From NCBI GenBank assembly GCA_029224185.1, contig CM055188.1:2295001-2359000 (forward strand): 64,000 bases of DNA, written 5' to 3'. Under the pieces are notes generated by a model. It ran no database searches. It worked only from the letters and a program-made list of their open reading frames with translations, and had not been told where the DNA came from. The position numbers and the translations under genes were made by a program. Of the stretch, positions 33,819 through 46,130 are shown in pieces. The stretch's first letter is position 1. The number at the start of each line of letters is the position of its first letter. The stretch is from Karalla daura. Its lineage: Eukaryota > Chordata > Actinopteri > Chaetodontiformes > Leiognathidae.

Positions 33819-35843
33819 CAGTGTTGTATAGTAACGAAGTAGAAATACTTCACTACTGTACTTAAGTATATTTTGGGAGACTTTGTACTTTACAGGAGTT
33901 TTACATTTTTTGACAACTTTCACTTTTACTTCACTACATTTCTGAACTGAATTGCATACTTTTACTCCGATATATTTTCAATGCTCCATTTAGTTACTCG
34001 TTACAAAAACAAAAAAAGAAAGAAAGAAAAAGAAACCAAGAAACCGTAACAGTGTTTTGGCCTCGCCCCACCCTCACTGACTGACTGCAGCGAAGTTGCA
34101 CCAACAGGCTACACCGGCTGGTCTCACAATTAACAGCACAAGCGCAATGGAGGAGGAGATGTCGGAGACAGCAACTACAGTGTCGGCTGGTTCTGCAAGT
34201 GAAGGGGATCCACAACCTAACAACGAGCACCCGTGGCCTTATTTGAAGACGATGTTTTCATATGCGGATGTAAAGGATTCGTCCTTCCGGATGAAGTGTC
34301 TGCTATGTCTCCCAAGAAACGTGGAGATCTTGTCTTACAGAAACTCCCCGTCCAACCTGAAGAAACATATTCAGGTAAGAAAGTTTATGAAATTTATTTA
34401 GGTATTCCAGTAGTGATGTGATGGGCATTACATGGACTGTTGTGCAATTTTGAGCATAACCTTAAAAAAATAACCTTGTGTGGCACAGTGTTTCGGTTCC
34501 ACACGCGGTGTATTTGGTTGGTTGTAGCAGGCCTCCTAGCTTTTTGGGTTCCAGAGAAGGAAGAGGATGGGCTGTAGGCTGTGTAACGAATAGGGAAAGA
34601 CATGTGCTACTTTTTAACTTTTTACTTTTTGAAACAAACTTTGTGTATGTGCTTCTGCTGTCTTAGTTGTCTTAGTAGCAGAGGTTAGCCTTGCAGTCTT
34701 TTCGAACCGTTTTACGAATTGAATCTTTTACTGTCGAATTTCAGTGGATATGGTATCAGCTAGCTAGGGTACTACTCCTTTTGATTTTTGATTAAAGTTT
34801 GACTTTAGGATTTTCTACTTAAATGCTAATGAATCACACGTTATTAGGTGTACTATTATTGTAATGTGTCCAATGTTCAATATCAAATTTATCACTGTAC
34901 TTGGCTAAATGTATGTTTTTATTTTTTGCATTTCTGTAGCTAATTAATTATTTTGAAGCAGTCTTTGTAACTGATGTGTGGGTGAGTCAATTTGTTTCCA
35001 GTTTGACAATTAATTCCTTTTTTTTTGTCTGTTTCAGAGAAAGCATCCACACCATGTCCAAAAGTACATGGAGTTGACCACAGCAAAACCTCATTACATC
35101 AAGCAGCATATCGAGGATCCTTCCATGCAGCCAGGTGATGCGACCAGGTCGAGTTCATCAGACAAGGATGACTTCTTCTCTTCTCTGCAAGCATCGAAAA
35201 CCCAAGATGCCATCAAGCAACTTGATGCCTACCTGTCCTGCTCAGCTGACCACGTGGATATGCTGAAGTCCTTTCCTTCTGTCTGCAAGCTGTCTGTCAA
35301 GCTTAACACACCCCTCCCAGCATCAGCAGCATGCGAAAGGCTGTTCAGCATAGCAGGTCTTGTTTTCAGCCCACGAAGAGTACGGCTAAATTCTAGGCAT
35401 TTTGAAAGCCAGCTGCTTTTGAAGATGAACAGAAAGTTTTACAGTTTCAAGTGATAACAGGGTTATGTGCAAGGATGCCCTCAAAGAAGGCTTAAGTTTG
35501 TAAAAAGGAAAAACTGCTGATGCTATGTAAAAAGCTACAATTTTGTTAATAGGCCCAAAAGTGCAATAACAGTAGCACCTTTTTGTTTTTTCTGTGGTGT
35601 GATATTAAAATAAGACTTCATACTGCCTTTGCTTCTAATTTACTTTTACTTGTACTTTTGATTACATTACTTGAGTACATTTATATTTACAGTACTTGTA
35701 ATACTTAAGTGCAAAAAGTTTCAGATACTTTAAGACTTTTACTCAAGTAACATTTCAGTCAGTGACTTTTACCAAAGTCATTTTTTGGAGAGGTACCGAT
35801 ACTTTTACTTGAGTGTGATTGTCCAGTACTTTATACAACACTG
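33819..35843 (+). mobile_element. hAT transposon, 2,025 bp, perfect 8-bp target duplication
   Basis: The left end CAGTGTTGTATA and right end TATACAACACTG are inverted copies. GAAATGAA lies immediately outside both ends (33,811-33,818 and 35,844-35,851), the 8-bp duplication diagnostic of hAT. Subterminal regions are rich in 'acttttact' and 'gtactt' motifs in opposite orientation at each end, as expected for transposase-binding repeats. The two coding exons encode the BED finger and the C-terminal dimerisation domain only. An intact duplication indicates relatively recent insertion. Confidence 0.96.
34147..35454 (+). CDS. Spliced hAT-derived protein: BED finger plus hAT dimerisation domain
   Basis: Exon 1 (34,147-34,374) encodes an acidic N-terminus and HPWPYLKTMF, CLLCLP and SNLKKHIQ, a BED zinc finger up to its first histidine. 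A donor CAG|GTAAGA and an acceptor TTTCAG|AGA (exon 2 from 35,038) join in frame to give the second histidine in KKHIQRKHPH, so the finger is completed only by splicing. Exon 2 runs to a stop at 35,452-35,454 and ends in the hAT C-terminal block (PASAACERLFSIAGLVFSPR, then SRHFESQLLLKMN). The spliced protein would be 214 aa, against roughly 600 or more for autonomous hAT transposases. The catalytic RNase-H-like domain is missing without a frameshift. Such a product could bind element ends and dimerise but not cut; activity is inferred, not shown. Confidence 0.8.
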
Positions 35844-35851
35844 GAAATGAA

Positions 35852-37140
<1,289 letters not shown>

Positions 37141-37307
37141 TTCATATACAGTATAGGTAATTGATTATTGTAATGATGACCACCACAACTGTTTTTGTTG
37201 AAAGACAACCCCCTCCTAGGTAGATATTTATAATAATGGAAATCAAAAATGTAACAGGTATTAGTTGCCCCTTCTTGTTAAATATAAAGTGACATAACAC
37301 AGCAATA

Positions 37308-37640
37308 TAGGTAAAACAATTACATGTTTCCAAAAAAAACTTGTAAGCATTGCCTTCTATTGAAATTTACCTTTTCTTTTACCATAAGTGACTAACTTTC
37401 AATATTTTTCCAATGTGGGCCCACCAACATAAGCGAATGGTGCAGTGGTGAATGGTGCAGCCATTGCAGGCTTAACACACACACACACACACACACGTGA
37501 AAAGTCCGTTTCCAACTGTCCTTTAGAAAGGTCCTCCCGGTCCCTCTCTCCTCCTCTAATGTCCATTTCCCTAAATACAAATTATGTACATTCAGCCTCG
37601 AAATCAAATGCTATTTCGGGTGGAATTAGCTCATTTTAGC
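37308..37640 (+). repeat. Dispersed repeat, copy 2 (first copy at 3,116)
   Basis: Matches 3,116-3,330 in order but carries an extra segment with a (CA)n run (37,471-37,494) in the middle. Continues into promoter-like GC/CA-mixed sequence. Confidence 0.75.
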
Positions 37641-38990
37641 TCCGGACAAAGCTTAATACTAAAACGAATACAAGCACACACTAGTTAGCACGTAGCTAAA
37701 AGCATTACACTACAGTCTCTTCACACTATAACTGACATCACACATACCCAGACATACATACCATATTTACCTTTTGCAAGTTATGCAGCACTTGAATATA
37801 AGAGCATGAGTAGTCGACCTGTAAATCTCAGTTCTTCGCCTCGCACTTCTTCGCAGCAGGGCTCTTTGTTGTTGTGATAGCGTCTCCATCTCACACTAAC
37901 TGCTACTTGTCACACTAAGCGGATACCAGTCCCACCTCTTACACAGATAATCTACTCTGATTGACTCATGAGTTTGACAGTGACCAAAGAAAAAACTGAA
38001 TCTAAGTGACTGACAGCAGACAGATAACGTCTGGGTATGTGATTTGAGCTAGTTAGCTTCACTGATTGGGACTGAAAAGAGAAAAAACACGGGAAACATG
38101 AATCCATGACAACTTTTGACAGTCTGTTGATGTTTGTGGATGCACATAAATACACTCGACAGTTTTGCTGGAGACTAACAGCCATTTCAATTTCTTGAAC
38201 AGACAAACTGGTAGCCGGATAGGCTAAAGCTAATACATGAACACGTTGTACTCTGTGCATGCGCACGAGTGGTAAATAAGTGGTAAATGAGGTAAAATAA
38301 ACAACTAATCTATCAAAAAACTGATACCTGATGATGACGATGATCCTGATGATGGCATCAACCCTGGCGATAACTATGATCATGACCTCCATGATGGTCT
38401 CCTCCACCTGGATAACCCTTTCACTACCTTCGTGGCCCTGGATGAGATAGAGATGATATTGGGTACCTTTCGTCAAACACTGTTTTGACAGATTGAACTT
38501 TGGGTGACCCCTCCCCCCACTCCCTCCTCCCCCCTCCCTTCCCTATGAGGGATGTCCTGAGGAATGTCACGTGCGTGCGGTCTGAGGCCCTTGACCTCCC
38601 CCAGCCCTCTCCCCCCCAAAAAAAGCCAGGACCTGCAGCCAACCTGCACTTTGGGAATCGATGGAACGCGACGCAATGTTTATGTGTGAAACTGGTGAGG
38701 CTGCTTTGTCAGATTGTTTCAAATTTTTAAAGCACTGTCTGCACACTGTCATCTACTCGTCTTTTATGCTTTGCTTGTGGATGTTACCAGCAAACTTGTG
38801 CAAAATAACCATTGTGTAAACATCTCGGATGAAAATACACAAGGATATCTACTACACTGTAGATCATAATGTCTTGGCCCAAACTCTAATGACGATGACA
38901 TAGTTTTAGACTTTTATTTGCTGATGTTTTGTTTTTTTGTTTGTCTCCCTAGACAAAATTAGTTTGCTTATGTTATGTCATGGTTTGTTA
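37641..38990. other. Unassigned sequence upstream of Polinton fragment
   Basis: A 174-aa minus-strand frame (37,952-38,476) is Ile/Val-rich because of 'gatgatgacgatgat'-type repeats and shows no domain. A pyrimidine tract lies at 38,509-38,541. I cannot tell whether the left Polinton boundary falls within this segment. Confidence 0.4.
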
Positions 38991-39006
38991 TACCTCACAA
39001 ACTGTC

Positions 39007-40356
39007 TTTGCTTTTCATTCCAGTCTCGAGATGTCTGAGATACGTTTTATGAAAAAAGTGTATTACAACCCCGCACACCCGGGTAGCTTCGGAGGTGTAG
39101 AGTGGCTCCACAAAGGTGTTCAAGAAGAAATGGGAAACCAGTCCCTCTGGAAAATGTTAAAAGATTTCTGTCCGGAGAGGACGCTTATACTCTTCACAAA
39201 CCAGCCAGGATACAATTTCCTAGAAACAGGGTGTTTGCCCCGAGTCCTTTAAACCAATTTCAAGGGGTCCTGTGCGATATGCAAGCCCTTTCGGGGCATA
39301 ACGATGGATGTAATTACTCATTTACCGTCATAGACATTGTGGTGGAAATTTTACATGCATCTAGGAACATTTGATTAATGTCAGTATTCATTCAGTTGTA
39401 GCCTGAATTCTGTGTTTTACAGCACTCAAAGAATCAAGAACTTCACTATGAGATAAACTCCCTGCTGTTAAAACCTTCATTGTTGTGCCTATGAAAGTGC
39501 TCTGCTCACAGGGCACCAGTTGCAAAGACTCAGCTCCTGACAATTTGTTTATTGTGACCAAATGGTTTTCACACTTAAGGGTGTGTTCCTGGAGGTTCAG
39601 CATAAAATGCATTGTGTCCTTTCCTTTAGGTAAGCAGTCCTCTGATCCACTGGCAGTGGACAGAGTGTGCTTCCTTCTCTGCAGAGAATAAACACTTGGT
39701 ACCTGTTCCAGTTTTGCTTTTTGATTTCCCCAGACATATAAAAACCACTACCAACGTGGTGAAGGCGTTTGAATCCATTTTTGAGGAAAGTCAGATGCCT
39801 GAAAAAATCCAAACCGATGCGGTGAAAGAATTTTTTAAACAAGAGTTTTGAAGCTTTGATCAGAAAACACAGTATCGTTCATTTTTCCACAGCCAGCCGG
39901 CCTCTATTTATTCATACTCTAAAGGGTAGAATGTGGCGGTATTTTACGGCAAACAGCATACTGCGATACCTCAACGTCTTACAAGACTTGGTGAAAAGCT
40001 ATAATCACAGTTATCACAGCAGTATTAAGATGAAGCCTGTGTAAGTGACCTCTGACAACACTTTTCAAGTGTTTCAAAACTTGTATGGTAAATCTGAAAG
40101 CCGACAGAGGGGTGAAACAAAGATGAAATTTAAGAAGGGAGACCCGGTAAGGATTTCAAAACTGAGAGGGTTTGACAAAAAATATGAACAGAATTTTACA
40201 GACAAAGTGTTTACAGTGGACGCTCGCATCCCTCGCCACCCCATTGTGTGGGTGGCGAGGGCCAAGCTACAAAAGGTAACGATGGAGAAAGACAGTCTTC
40301 CATGTAGAGAAGATTTTAAAATCGCACCATCAGGGGCGAAAAGCAGGCTTTTGTAA
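39007..40356 (+). pseudogene. Polinton integrase remnant, interrupted
   Basis: From an ATG after a TTCCAG-type acceptor, the N-terminal part reads in one frame then shifts near 39,140 to the frame with DAYTLHKPARIQFPRNRVFA, the linker before the catalytic core. FQGVLCDMQALSGHNDGCNY supplies the first catalytic D. The core is broken at about 39,335 by about 390 bp of unrelated sequence, then resumes at 39,728 with a block containing EKIQTDAVKEFF (second D). MWRYFTANSILRYLNVLQDL and SYHSSIKMKP follow after a frame change. The C-terminal module (40,045-40,356) has FKKGDPVRISKLRGF and FTDKVFTVDARIPRHP, the SH3-like barrel preceding a chromodomain in these integrases. The E of the DDE triad lies in the damaged segment near 39,860-39,920. 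Integrase would insert the linear element DNA. Confidence 0.88.
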
Positions 40357-40431
40357 GTTGGACAAACTGGCCTGAGAAATTCAACAGCTGGATCAAAGCC
40401 TGAGATTTAAAAAAAATATAAAAATCAACTC

Positions 40432-41220
40432 ATGCTCGCATCGATTATCATTTCATCATGTACGGTCCAAAGGACGAAGGGTTCTGCGGCAGTGCTGACG
40501 TTTTTAAAGACAGCACAAGTTCCAGTTACTGCGTGGATTTACCACAACATCAATTTTGAGGGACGCTGGGAGGTGGCTAATGCAGATTTCCTACCCGCAC
40601 ACCGTTTTTCACATCAATCGGGAGGATGCCTACTTTTACGGGAGGGAAAAACCCAAAGAACCAAAGCCAGAGAGCACGACGCATCGTCAGGAGATGAGGG
40701 AAGGACATTTCAAAAGCGTTTGGGCCTTCAGAACAGAGATTGAGCAATATTTTAGAATAATTAATTCCGACGTTCTCTATGACACCGTTCAGGAAAGATT
40801 TGATTTCCAGGCGGGAGTCAAACCCACATATTCTTCGAAGGACCCTTGGCCTACATGATGGGCCTGAAATCGGGGGAATGGTTTGAGTTTGACCGGACGT
40901 GGGCGTACTATCCCTCCAATTTACGTGCAGGGTTTTATCACCTGCACTGTTACAGCGACGTAGTAACCCCACAGATGGTCGACAACGTTTACGCACCGCT
41001 TTTGAGAACTATAACATGTTCCTGGCTACCGGTAGACAGATTTACCCCTGAGCATCAATCGCGAGGACTTTAACGATGGTTACTCCCTGTTACTGTGCTA
41101 CTCTCGAAATCTTAGGCTGGAGATGAGATTTAGAATGCCCTTGCCGCACATCACAGCGCTGATTGTCTACGCCTGCTACATTTTTATTCTGGAGATCAAC
41201 GCCAAGAGAGGTTCTGGTGG
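40432..41220 (+). pseudogene. Polinton minor capsid (penton)-like protein remnant
   Basis: The reading switches between three frames: a first block with FEGRWEVANADF (40,553 onward), a second with REGHFKSVWAFRTEIEQYF (about 40,690-40,850), and a third with AYYPSNLRAGFYHLHCYSDV and VYAPLLRTI (40,900-41,015). The order of a short G-x-W-E-V block, a Y-P-h segment and then a 'YCD...P..V.....PLLR' block is that of a protein found next to the protease in many animal Polintons, predicted to be the minor jelly-roll capsid protein. Assignment rests on my recognition of this pattern, not on a structural comparison. Position between integrase and protease supports it. Confidence 0.55.
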
Positions 41221-41235
41221 AATATTATTAAAAAG

Positions 41236-41700
41236 ATGGACAACGTTCAACTAGAGAACCTTCTGCACAGCATGCTGGGAGATGCATTTTGTGGCGTGTG
41301 GGCGTCCAATCAACTGCCTCTGCTGAACCCCTCTTTCAGAACCCCTACCTATTTTATAGTCAACACACACCCATCCCACATGCCCGGGGAGCACCGGTTA
41401 GCTTTGACCTTGGAAAAGGGACGCAAAGCCACCTTTTTTGACTGATTCAAATGGATTCTCGCCAGACTTTGACCACTACAAGGCGAGTATCGTTCAGTTT
41501 CTGGAAAGCTGCTCTCAAAGCATCATGTACCACAACATACAGTTACAGCACTACATGTCGATGGTGTGTGGTCATCACTGTGTCTTTTACTTCTGCCACC
41601 AGGCGTGCGGGTTATCTTATGAACAAAGGCTGTCTGTACAGCGACGATGTTGAAAAAATGACCTCATGGTGTATGACTATAAAAAACATCAACGCTGTAT
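41236..41700 (+). pseudogene. Adenain-like cysteine protease remnant (Polinton PRO)
   Basis: The first frame (41,236-41,445) contains GDAFCGVWASNQLP and ends with PGEHRLALTLE, the region of the catalytic histidine, and KATFFD. A frameshift at about 41,440 moves to the frame with DSNGFSPDFD, continuing to NIQLQHYMSMVCGHHCVFYF. There the Q and the C of CGHHC occupy the positions of the oxyanion-hole Gln and nucleophilic Cys of the adenovirus-type maturation protease family (C5/Ulp1 fold). In complete elements this enzyme processes capsid proteins. The aromatic residue normally after the catalytic His is Arg here, a further sign of decay. Length (about 140 aa summed) is close to the family minimum. 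Confidence 0.8.
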
Positions 41701-41994
41701 TAGAAATAAAATCAGCACAATCCCTAAACAAGGGAATTGTTTTCTACAGTCTTTAATCATTTGTTAAATCGAACGATTTTCTTTTGTTACTATTCTTATT
41801 TTTATGTACCGTTCTTTTTACTATTTACCAGAATAAATTACGCTTAAAAATATCTCTAATAAACATTTTATGCATGTGTATTACATTTTATTTATGGTGA
41901 AATGTTAATCCAACGCGAGGAGAAAATTCTTTGTCTTCTAAGTTTCCAAGGTGTAGTAAGTTAGTAGTATTAAGTGGTAGTAGTAAGTGTAGTA

Positions 41995-42260
41995 AGTAAG
42001 TTTCCTCCTCCCAAATCATCCTTGGCGATGTCTCTGATGGTTGGCGAGGGTCTAGTCAGGTGATCGAGCTGATGAGGCTTCTCGAGAAACATTTTCTGTG
42101 CCTTCTTTAATGTAATTTTGGAATCAATCCTCCGATGAGATTCCCGATCGAAGGTATGGTGGCTGAGAGGAGAGGTAAAAGGAACCCCCTGGACTGCTGC
42201 CTCAGAACCTGATGCTTCCGCTTTAAACTATCAGCCAACAGTCTGATAATTTTTTTCTGC
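41995..42260 (-). pseudogene. Small Polinton virion-protein remnant
   Basis: Not part of any long ORF, but the minus strand from about 42,250 reads RLLADSLKRKHQVLRQQ followed by a hydrophobic Gly-containing tail (GFLLPLLSATIPSIGNLIGG). This combination of a basic helix and a membrane-active-like tail is common in a small gene of animal Polintons. After a frame change the strand continues with KKAQKMFLEKPHQLDHL and PTIRDIAKDDL (about 42,095-42,010), resembling the start of another small Polinton ORF. I regard the pair as remnants of two adjacent minus-strand virion genes; no similarity search was possible. Confidence 0.45.
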
Positions 42261-42330
42261 TTATTTCTGTTTTTTGATTTGGCAAGATTTCAGGGGATGA
42301 TGAGATTAAAAGAGTCTCCACACCACTGTC

Positions 42331-42744
42331 AATGACTGACAAGCCCGCACTTGAAGGATGGCTGGGAGGTGGAGTGGGCACGGGTGAGGGAGAACAAAGT
42401 CGCTCGGGGGGCGACGCTGAGGGGTGGAGTCAGGTCGATCCTGCAAGACCCAGAGCGCTCAGGGTTCGATACTGAACACCCGAGAGGTCGCCAGAGCTCT
42501 GGAGGATGCTCCACATTGACGCCTGGAGGCCCATGAGGTCAGTCACATACAAAATTGTTGTCCTGGAATTGACACATGGCGAGTTGTCTTCAGGCATTTC
42601 TGGCGATAGATGAGTACAATACCGGTGCTCTCTGCCTGTGAGTGAGTAACGTAAGCGGCTAAGAAACAGTCTTATAACCATTTGGGTAAGGAGGAGGAGG
42701 GGAGGGGGACTTTTTGGTCCCAAGAACATTGCTTCAAAGCATAA
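42331..42744. other. Unassigned junction between Polinton and LINE
   Basis: GC-rich to 42,560. No frame resembles either neighbour convincingly. It may be further Polinton sequence or the 3' region of the minus-strand LINE. Confidence 0.35.
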
Positions 42745-42759
42745 GAGCCAAAGAGAGCA

Positions 42760-43177
42760 GTAGTGGGGACAGGACACAACCCTGCGGAGAACCAGTGCAG
42801 GTGGACCTGGAGCTGGAGATGTCCCCCAGCTACACCCGCTGAGTCCTGTCAATCAGGATGTCTGCAATCCACCTGCAGGTGGAGTCCGGAACCTGTAGCA
42901 GGGAAAGCTGGTGCTCCAGGATGGACGGCAGGATGGTGTTTAAGGCCGAGCTGCAGTCTACAAACAGGATCCTGGCATAGTTGCCTGTGGTGTCCAGATG
43001 TTCCAGAATGTAGTGCAGGGTCATATTCACTCCGTCCTCAGTGGATCTGTTGGTCCTGTAAGCAAACTGCAGTGGGTCCAGCACCGGATCAGTAATCCCC
43101 TTTCGGTTGACCAGGACCAGGCGCTTCAGGACCTTCATGACAACAGAGGTCAGGGCGACAGGTCTGTAGTCCTTCAC
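42760..43177 (-). pseudogene. RT domain of Rex1/CR1-like LINE
   Basis: DYRPVALTSVVMKVLKRLVL is the non-LTR RT motif 1 region. DPLQFAYRTNRSTEDGVNMT is the fingers region. ARILFVDCSSALNTILPSIL carries the first catalytic D, with Cys and Leu where relatives have Phe residues. WIADILIDRTQRV follows, and the frame then shifts. The second catalytic motif is absent. The enzyme would prime cDNA synthesis at a nicked target. Confidence 0.88.
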
Positions 43178-43823
43178 GTCTGTGGCGTGGTCTTTTTGGG
43201 GACTGGGATGATGGTTGCTGCCTTGAAGCTGCCTTAAAGATGTCTGTTCTGGCCCCTCAGCAGCAGCATCAACTCCCTCTCAGTGACAGACAGAGGGGGT
43301 GAGGGGATGGTTGTGGCCGGGGGGTGAGGGGGTGATGTGGGGGGAGGTGGGAGGGGGCAGGGAGAGAGTCACTCTCAAACCTGCAACAGAAGTCATTCAG
43401 ATCGTTGGCCAGAGAGAGGTTGTCGGACGCCTGTGGGGACCTGGGTGTGCAGTTGGTGATGGCCCTGAGTCCTTTCCAGACAGAGGAAAAGTTCCCCTCA
43501 GAGAGCTGCAGCCGCAGCTTCTCTGAGAAGCGATGTTTTGCCTCCTCCACCGCCTTTGCAAACCTGTATTTGGCCTGCTTGAACAGGGCCATGTCCCCAC
43601 TGCGCCTCTCCACCTCCTTCTCTGACCTCAGTCTCCTGAGGTGGGCTGAGAACCAGGGCTTGTCGTTGTTAAAAGTCCTTCTGGAGTGAAGTGGGACACA
43701 CACCTGCTCCCCGAGGCTGATGAATGGTGTGTATTCATCCAGGTTGTTACCAGCCTCAGGCCCCGCCCACTCCACGAAGCCCTGGTCGCAGCCTGCACTC
43801 TCCAGCCAGGCACGGAGATGCTC

Positions 43824-44758
43824 TCATGCGTCATACCATACCATGGACCATACCCTGTAGCTCCTCACCACAGGTTTAGAGGTTTTCAGCTTCTGCCTGT
43901 AGCAAGGGATCAGGTGGAAGAGGTGGTGGTCGCCTTTGCCCAGTGCAGCCGAGTGGTAAGCCTGCTTAATGGTGCAGTAGCAGTGATCTAGGGTGATTAG
44001 TCCACGGGTGGTGCATGTGACCTGCTGCCGGAATATGGGGAGAGCCCTACTCAGATGAGCCTGGTTGAAGTCCCCCAAAACTACGGTAAAACTGTCTGGG
44101 TCATTCCGCTCCGCCCCCAACAGCTGATCTGCGAGGGTGTCGATCGCAGCGGTGACGTCAGCGTCGGGGGGAATGTAAACACAAGCTAGCAAGATACTCA
44201 CATGGGGAATAGTACGGACGGCAGAGAAAGAGGAGTGATTCCAGTGGGGGGGAACAGTACTGGTGGATCACTGTCACCTCCGAGCACCAGCGGTTGTTCA
44301 CAAAAAACAATAATCCACCTCTGCGTGATTTTCCGACGGCCTGGAAGTCCCTGTTGGCACAAAACACAGAGAAGCCGTCCAGCTGAATGACCTCAGTGGA
44401 AGTCGTTACTCCTTGAGACCAACAGCCGCAGCTCGTCCATCTCATTGGGAAGGGAGTTCACGTTACCAAGGAATATACCTGGGAGAGGAGGGCATGATTT
44501 CCTCCGGCAAAGGCGAACCAGATAGCGTCCTCTCCTACCACGTTGCTGCCTGGTCCACCTCACTACACCAGCAAAAAATGCTGTCCCTCTCACCAGGATA
44601 TCCAGAATATCCATGAACCGGGTGAGTACTGGTGGTACAATACCAGATGGCATTGAACCCCTGATGTGCATAAGAACTTCTTTAGTAAGAAGTAGAGCCA
44701 GACACAAAAACAGCACCAAACAGACAGAGCACAACACACGCGAACACCATAGCAGCAA
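43824..44758 (-). pseudogene. AP-endonuclease domain of Rex1/CR1-like LINE
   Basis: Motifs of the APE-type endonuclease are spread over three frames: LGNVNSLPNEMDELR (motif I), a GLLFFVNNRWC strand, CVYIPPDADVT, VVLGDFNQAHL (catalytic D and N), and TLDHCYC plus KGDHHLFHL (terminal D-H motif). The tryptophan/glutamate block 'TETWL' expected between motif I and GLLFF is missing, consistent with a deletion at about 44,395. A normal 5' UTR is not visible upstream. Confidence 0.85.
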
Positions 44759-44860
44759 TCGACAACGCCATGTTATAGTTTCCAGACGGGGGAACTTAAG
44801 GTCTAGATAAAAACCACTATACGATCACAAACATCAATAATGATCATTATTGTTTGATCA

Positions 44861-46130
44861 ATGTTTAGACGTGGGAATAGATTTCAGTGGTTTTCAGCAG
44901 TTCCTGAGGTGAACTCCAATTACTTTGGAGACACACAAGCTGGGCAAACAGGAAATTCACACCTTCCTGCCCACATCTCTGAAGCCCCTTTTGTCCTTGG
45001 ACCCACAGAAACAAAGGTGACATCGACATTCCACATCATTCTACACACATAGTCCCCACCAACCTAAAGGAATTTCAGTCTTTTTTAGGTTTCGTGGGGT
45101 ATTATAGAAGGTTTATTCAGGGGTATTCTCAGGTCTGGTAATGGAGACAAAAAAAAATCTCGCCCCTGACCCTAAAAGCACAGCTACCTGAGCTCCCTTT
45201 GCTGCTGCATGAGCTCAATAGATTGCACTTGCAGAATGGAATACTCTATTGACAGCGGCAAGACAGACCTGATATCACTTATCAGTTGGTGCTCCCTGAG
45301 GAGTTAAGAGCAACAGTCCTGCAGAGTCTCCACAATGACATGGGTCATCGTGTATTGACTTTTTATCATTGGAGCTAGATCGATCCAACACAAAGGATGT
45401 ATTGGTCATCCTTTCACAAAGTATGCTCTCGCTATACCCACTCCAAACCAGTGATCCCGTACAGTTGTGAAATCCCTTTAAAATCCCAGATAACTTTATA
45501 GTATGGCTCCCCAGAGAGACTACTCAGCAACCAGGGCCCAGATTTTGAGTTGCACATCATAAGGGAACTCTGTTAGATGGCTGGGATAAAAAAAAAGTGC
45601 ATACTACCCCATACCATCCCAGAGTAAATCCGATTGAGAGGTTCAATCGTACTCTCCTTCAAATGCTTGGGACATTGAGTCAATCTGACAAACTACATTG
45701 GAAAGATTTTGTGAAACCTCTCGTGCATGTAAGATCTCCCATTCCCAGTACGTCAAAGATCTCAAATGCCGCTTGGAGTTATAGTATGGGCACCTCGAAT
45801 GCACAGAAGAATCGAGAGATCGAAATAAATCATGTTCAGGGGGATTGACAGACAAGTTGTAGATTCATCCTTGGAATTGGGTGATTGGGTCCTTATTCGA
45901 AATGTCCAAGTGCGTGGAAAGCATGAACCAGCAAACAAGTGGGAAGATGATGTTTACATTGTTCTCAGGAAAGCGGGTGATATCCCTGTTTACACAGTAA
46001 AACAGGGCAAAGATGGGCCAGTGTGCACCCTACATCGTGACCTGCTTCTCCCTCGTGGCTTTCTGTCTGCAAGTGTGACCGGCGAACATGTCAACCAGCT
46101 CCTAGTCCAAAGACTCCTGGAAGGCTCCTG
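44861..46130 (+). pseudogene. Gypsy integrase and connection remnant (continuation)
   Basis: The element reappears with VPTNLKEFQSFLGF (about 45,060-45,100) and a YYRRFI-type block, the RT thumb/RNase H connection. RNase H itself is nearly gone. A decayed zinc-finger region follows (about 45,285-45,440), then the integrase core end with TTPYHPRVNPIERFNRTL (catalytic E, 45,597-45,660). In the next frame come SLELGDWVLIRNVQVRGK, PVYTVKQGKDGPVCTLHRDL and LLPRGF, the GPY/F-type C-terminus and the usual fish-gypsy run-out. The frame change falls at about 45,840. Interrupted downstream by the L2-type LINE. Confidence 0.85.

Larger units (their letters stand above)
38991..42330 (+). mobile_element. 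Maverick/Polinton (adintovirus-like) fragment
   Basis: Four decayed genes typical of Polintons occur together: a retroviral-type integrase (39.0-40.36 kb), a minor-capsid-like gene (40.43-41.22 kb) and an adenain-like cysteine protease (41.24-41.69 kb) on the plus strand, and a small basic virion-protein remnant on the minus strand (about 42.26-42.0 kb). Polintons are 15-20 kb self-synthesising elements that also encode protein-primed DNA polymerase, packaging ATPase and major capsid protein. None of those three is present here, so this is a partial copy. Long terminal inverted repeats were not found. Frameshifts in every gene show it is inactive. Confidence 0.85.
42745..44775 (-). mobile_element. 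Rex1/CR1-like LINE, degraded
   Basis: On the minus strand the order is a hydrophobic leader and start of the AP-endonuclease (44,758-44,393, GIFLGNVNSLPNEMDELRLL), more endonuclease (44,445-44,158, RRGGLLFFVNNRWC; 44,201-43,824, LLACVYIPPDADVTAAIDTL, VLGDFNQAHLSRALP, TLDHCYC), a linker (43,775-43,269), then RT (43,177-42,830). Frames overlap by frameshifts. After the SPQG-like motif (about 42,780; CTGSPQGCVLSPL in a shifted frame) the sequence departs before the catalytic F/Y-x-D-D. The clade is judged from the endonuclease and RT phrasing. It lies opposite to the host gypsy element. Confidence 0.85.

Noticed and set aside
37952..38476. 174-aa minus-strand ORF
   Set aside because: Ile/Val-rich reading of 'gatgatgacgatgat'-type sequence; no domain, no splice or regulatory context, and different on comparison with the flanking repeat.
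42455..42480. tRNA-derived SINE B-box ('gggttcgatac')
   Set aside because: No A-box at the required distance and no tail; probably chance.
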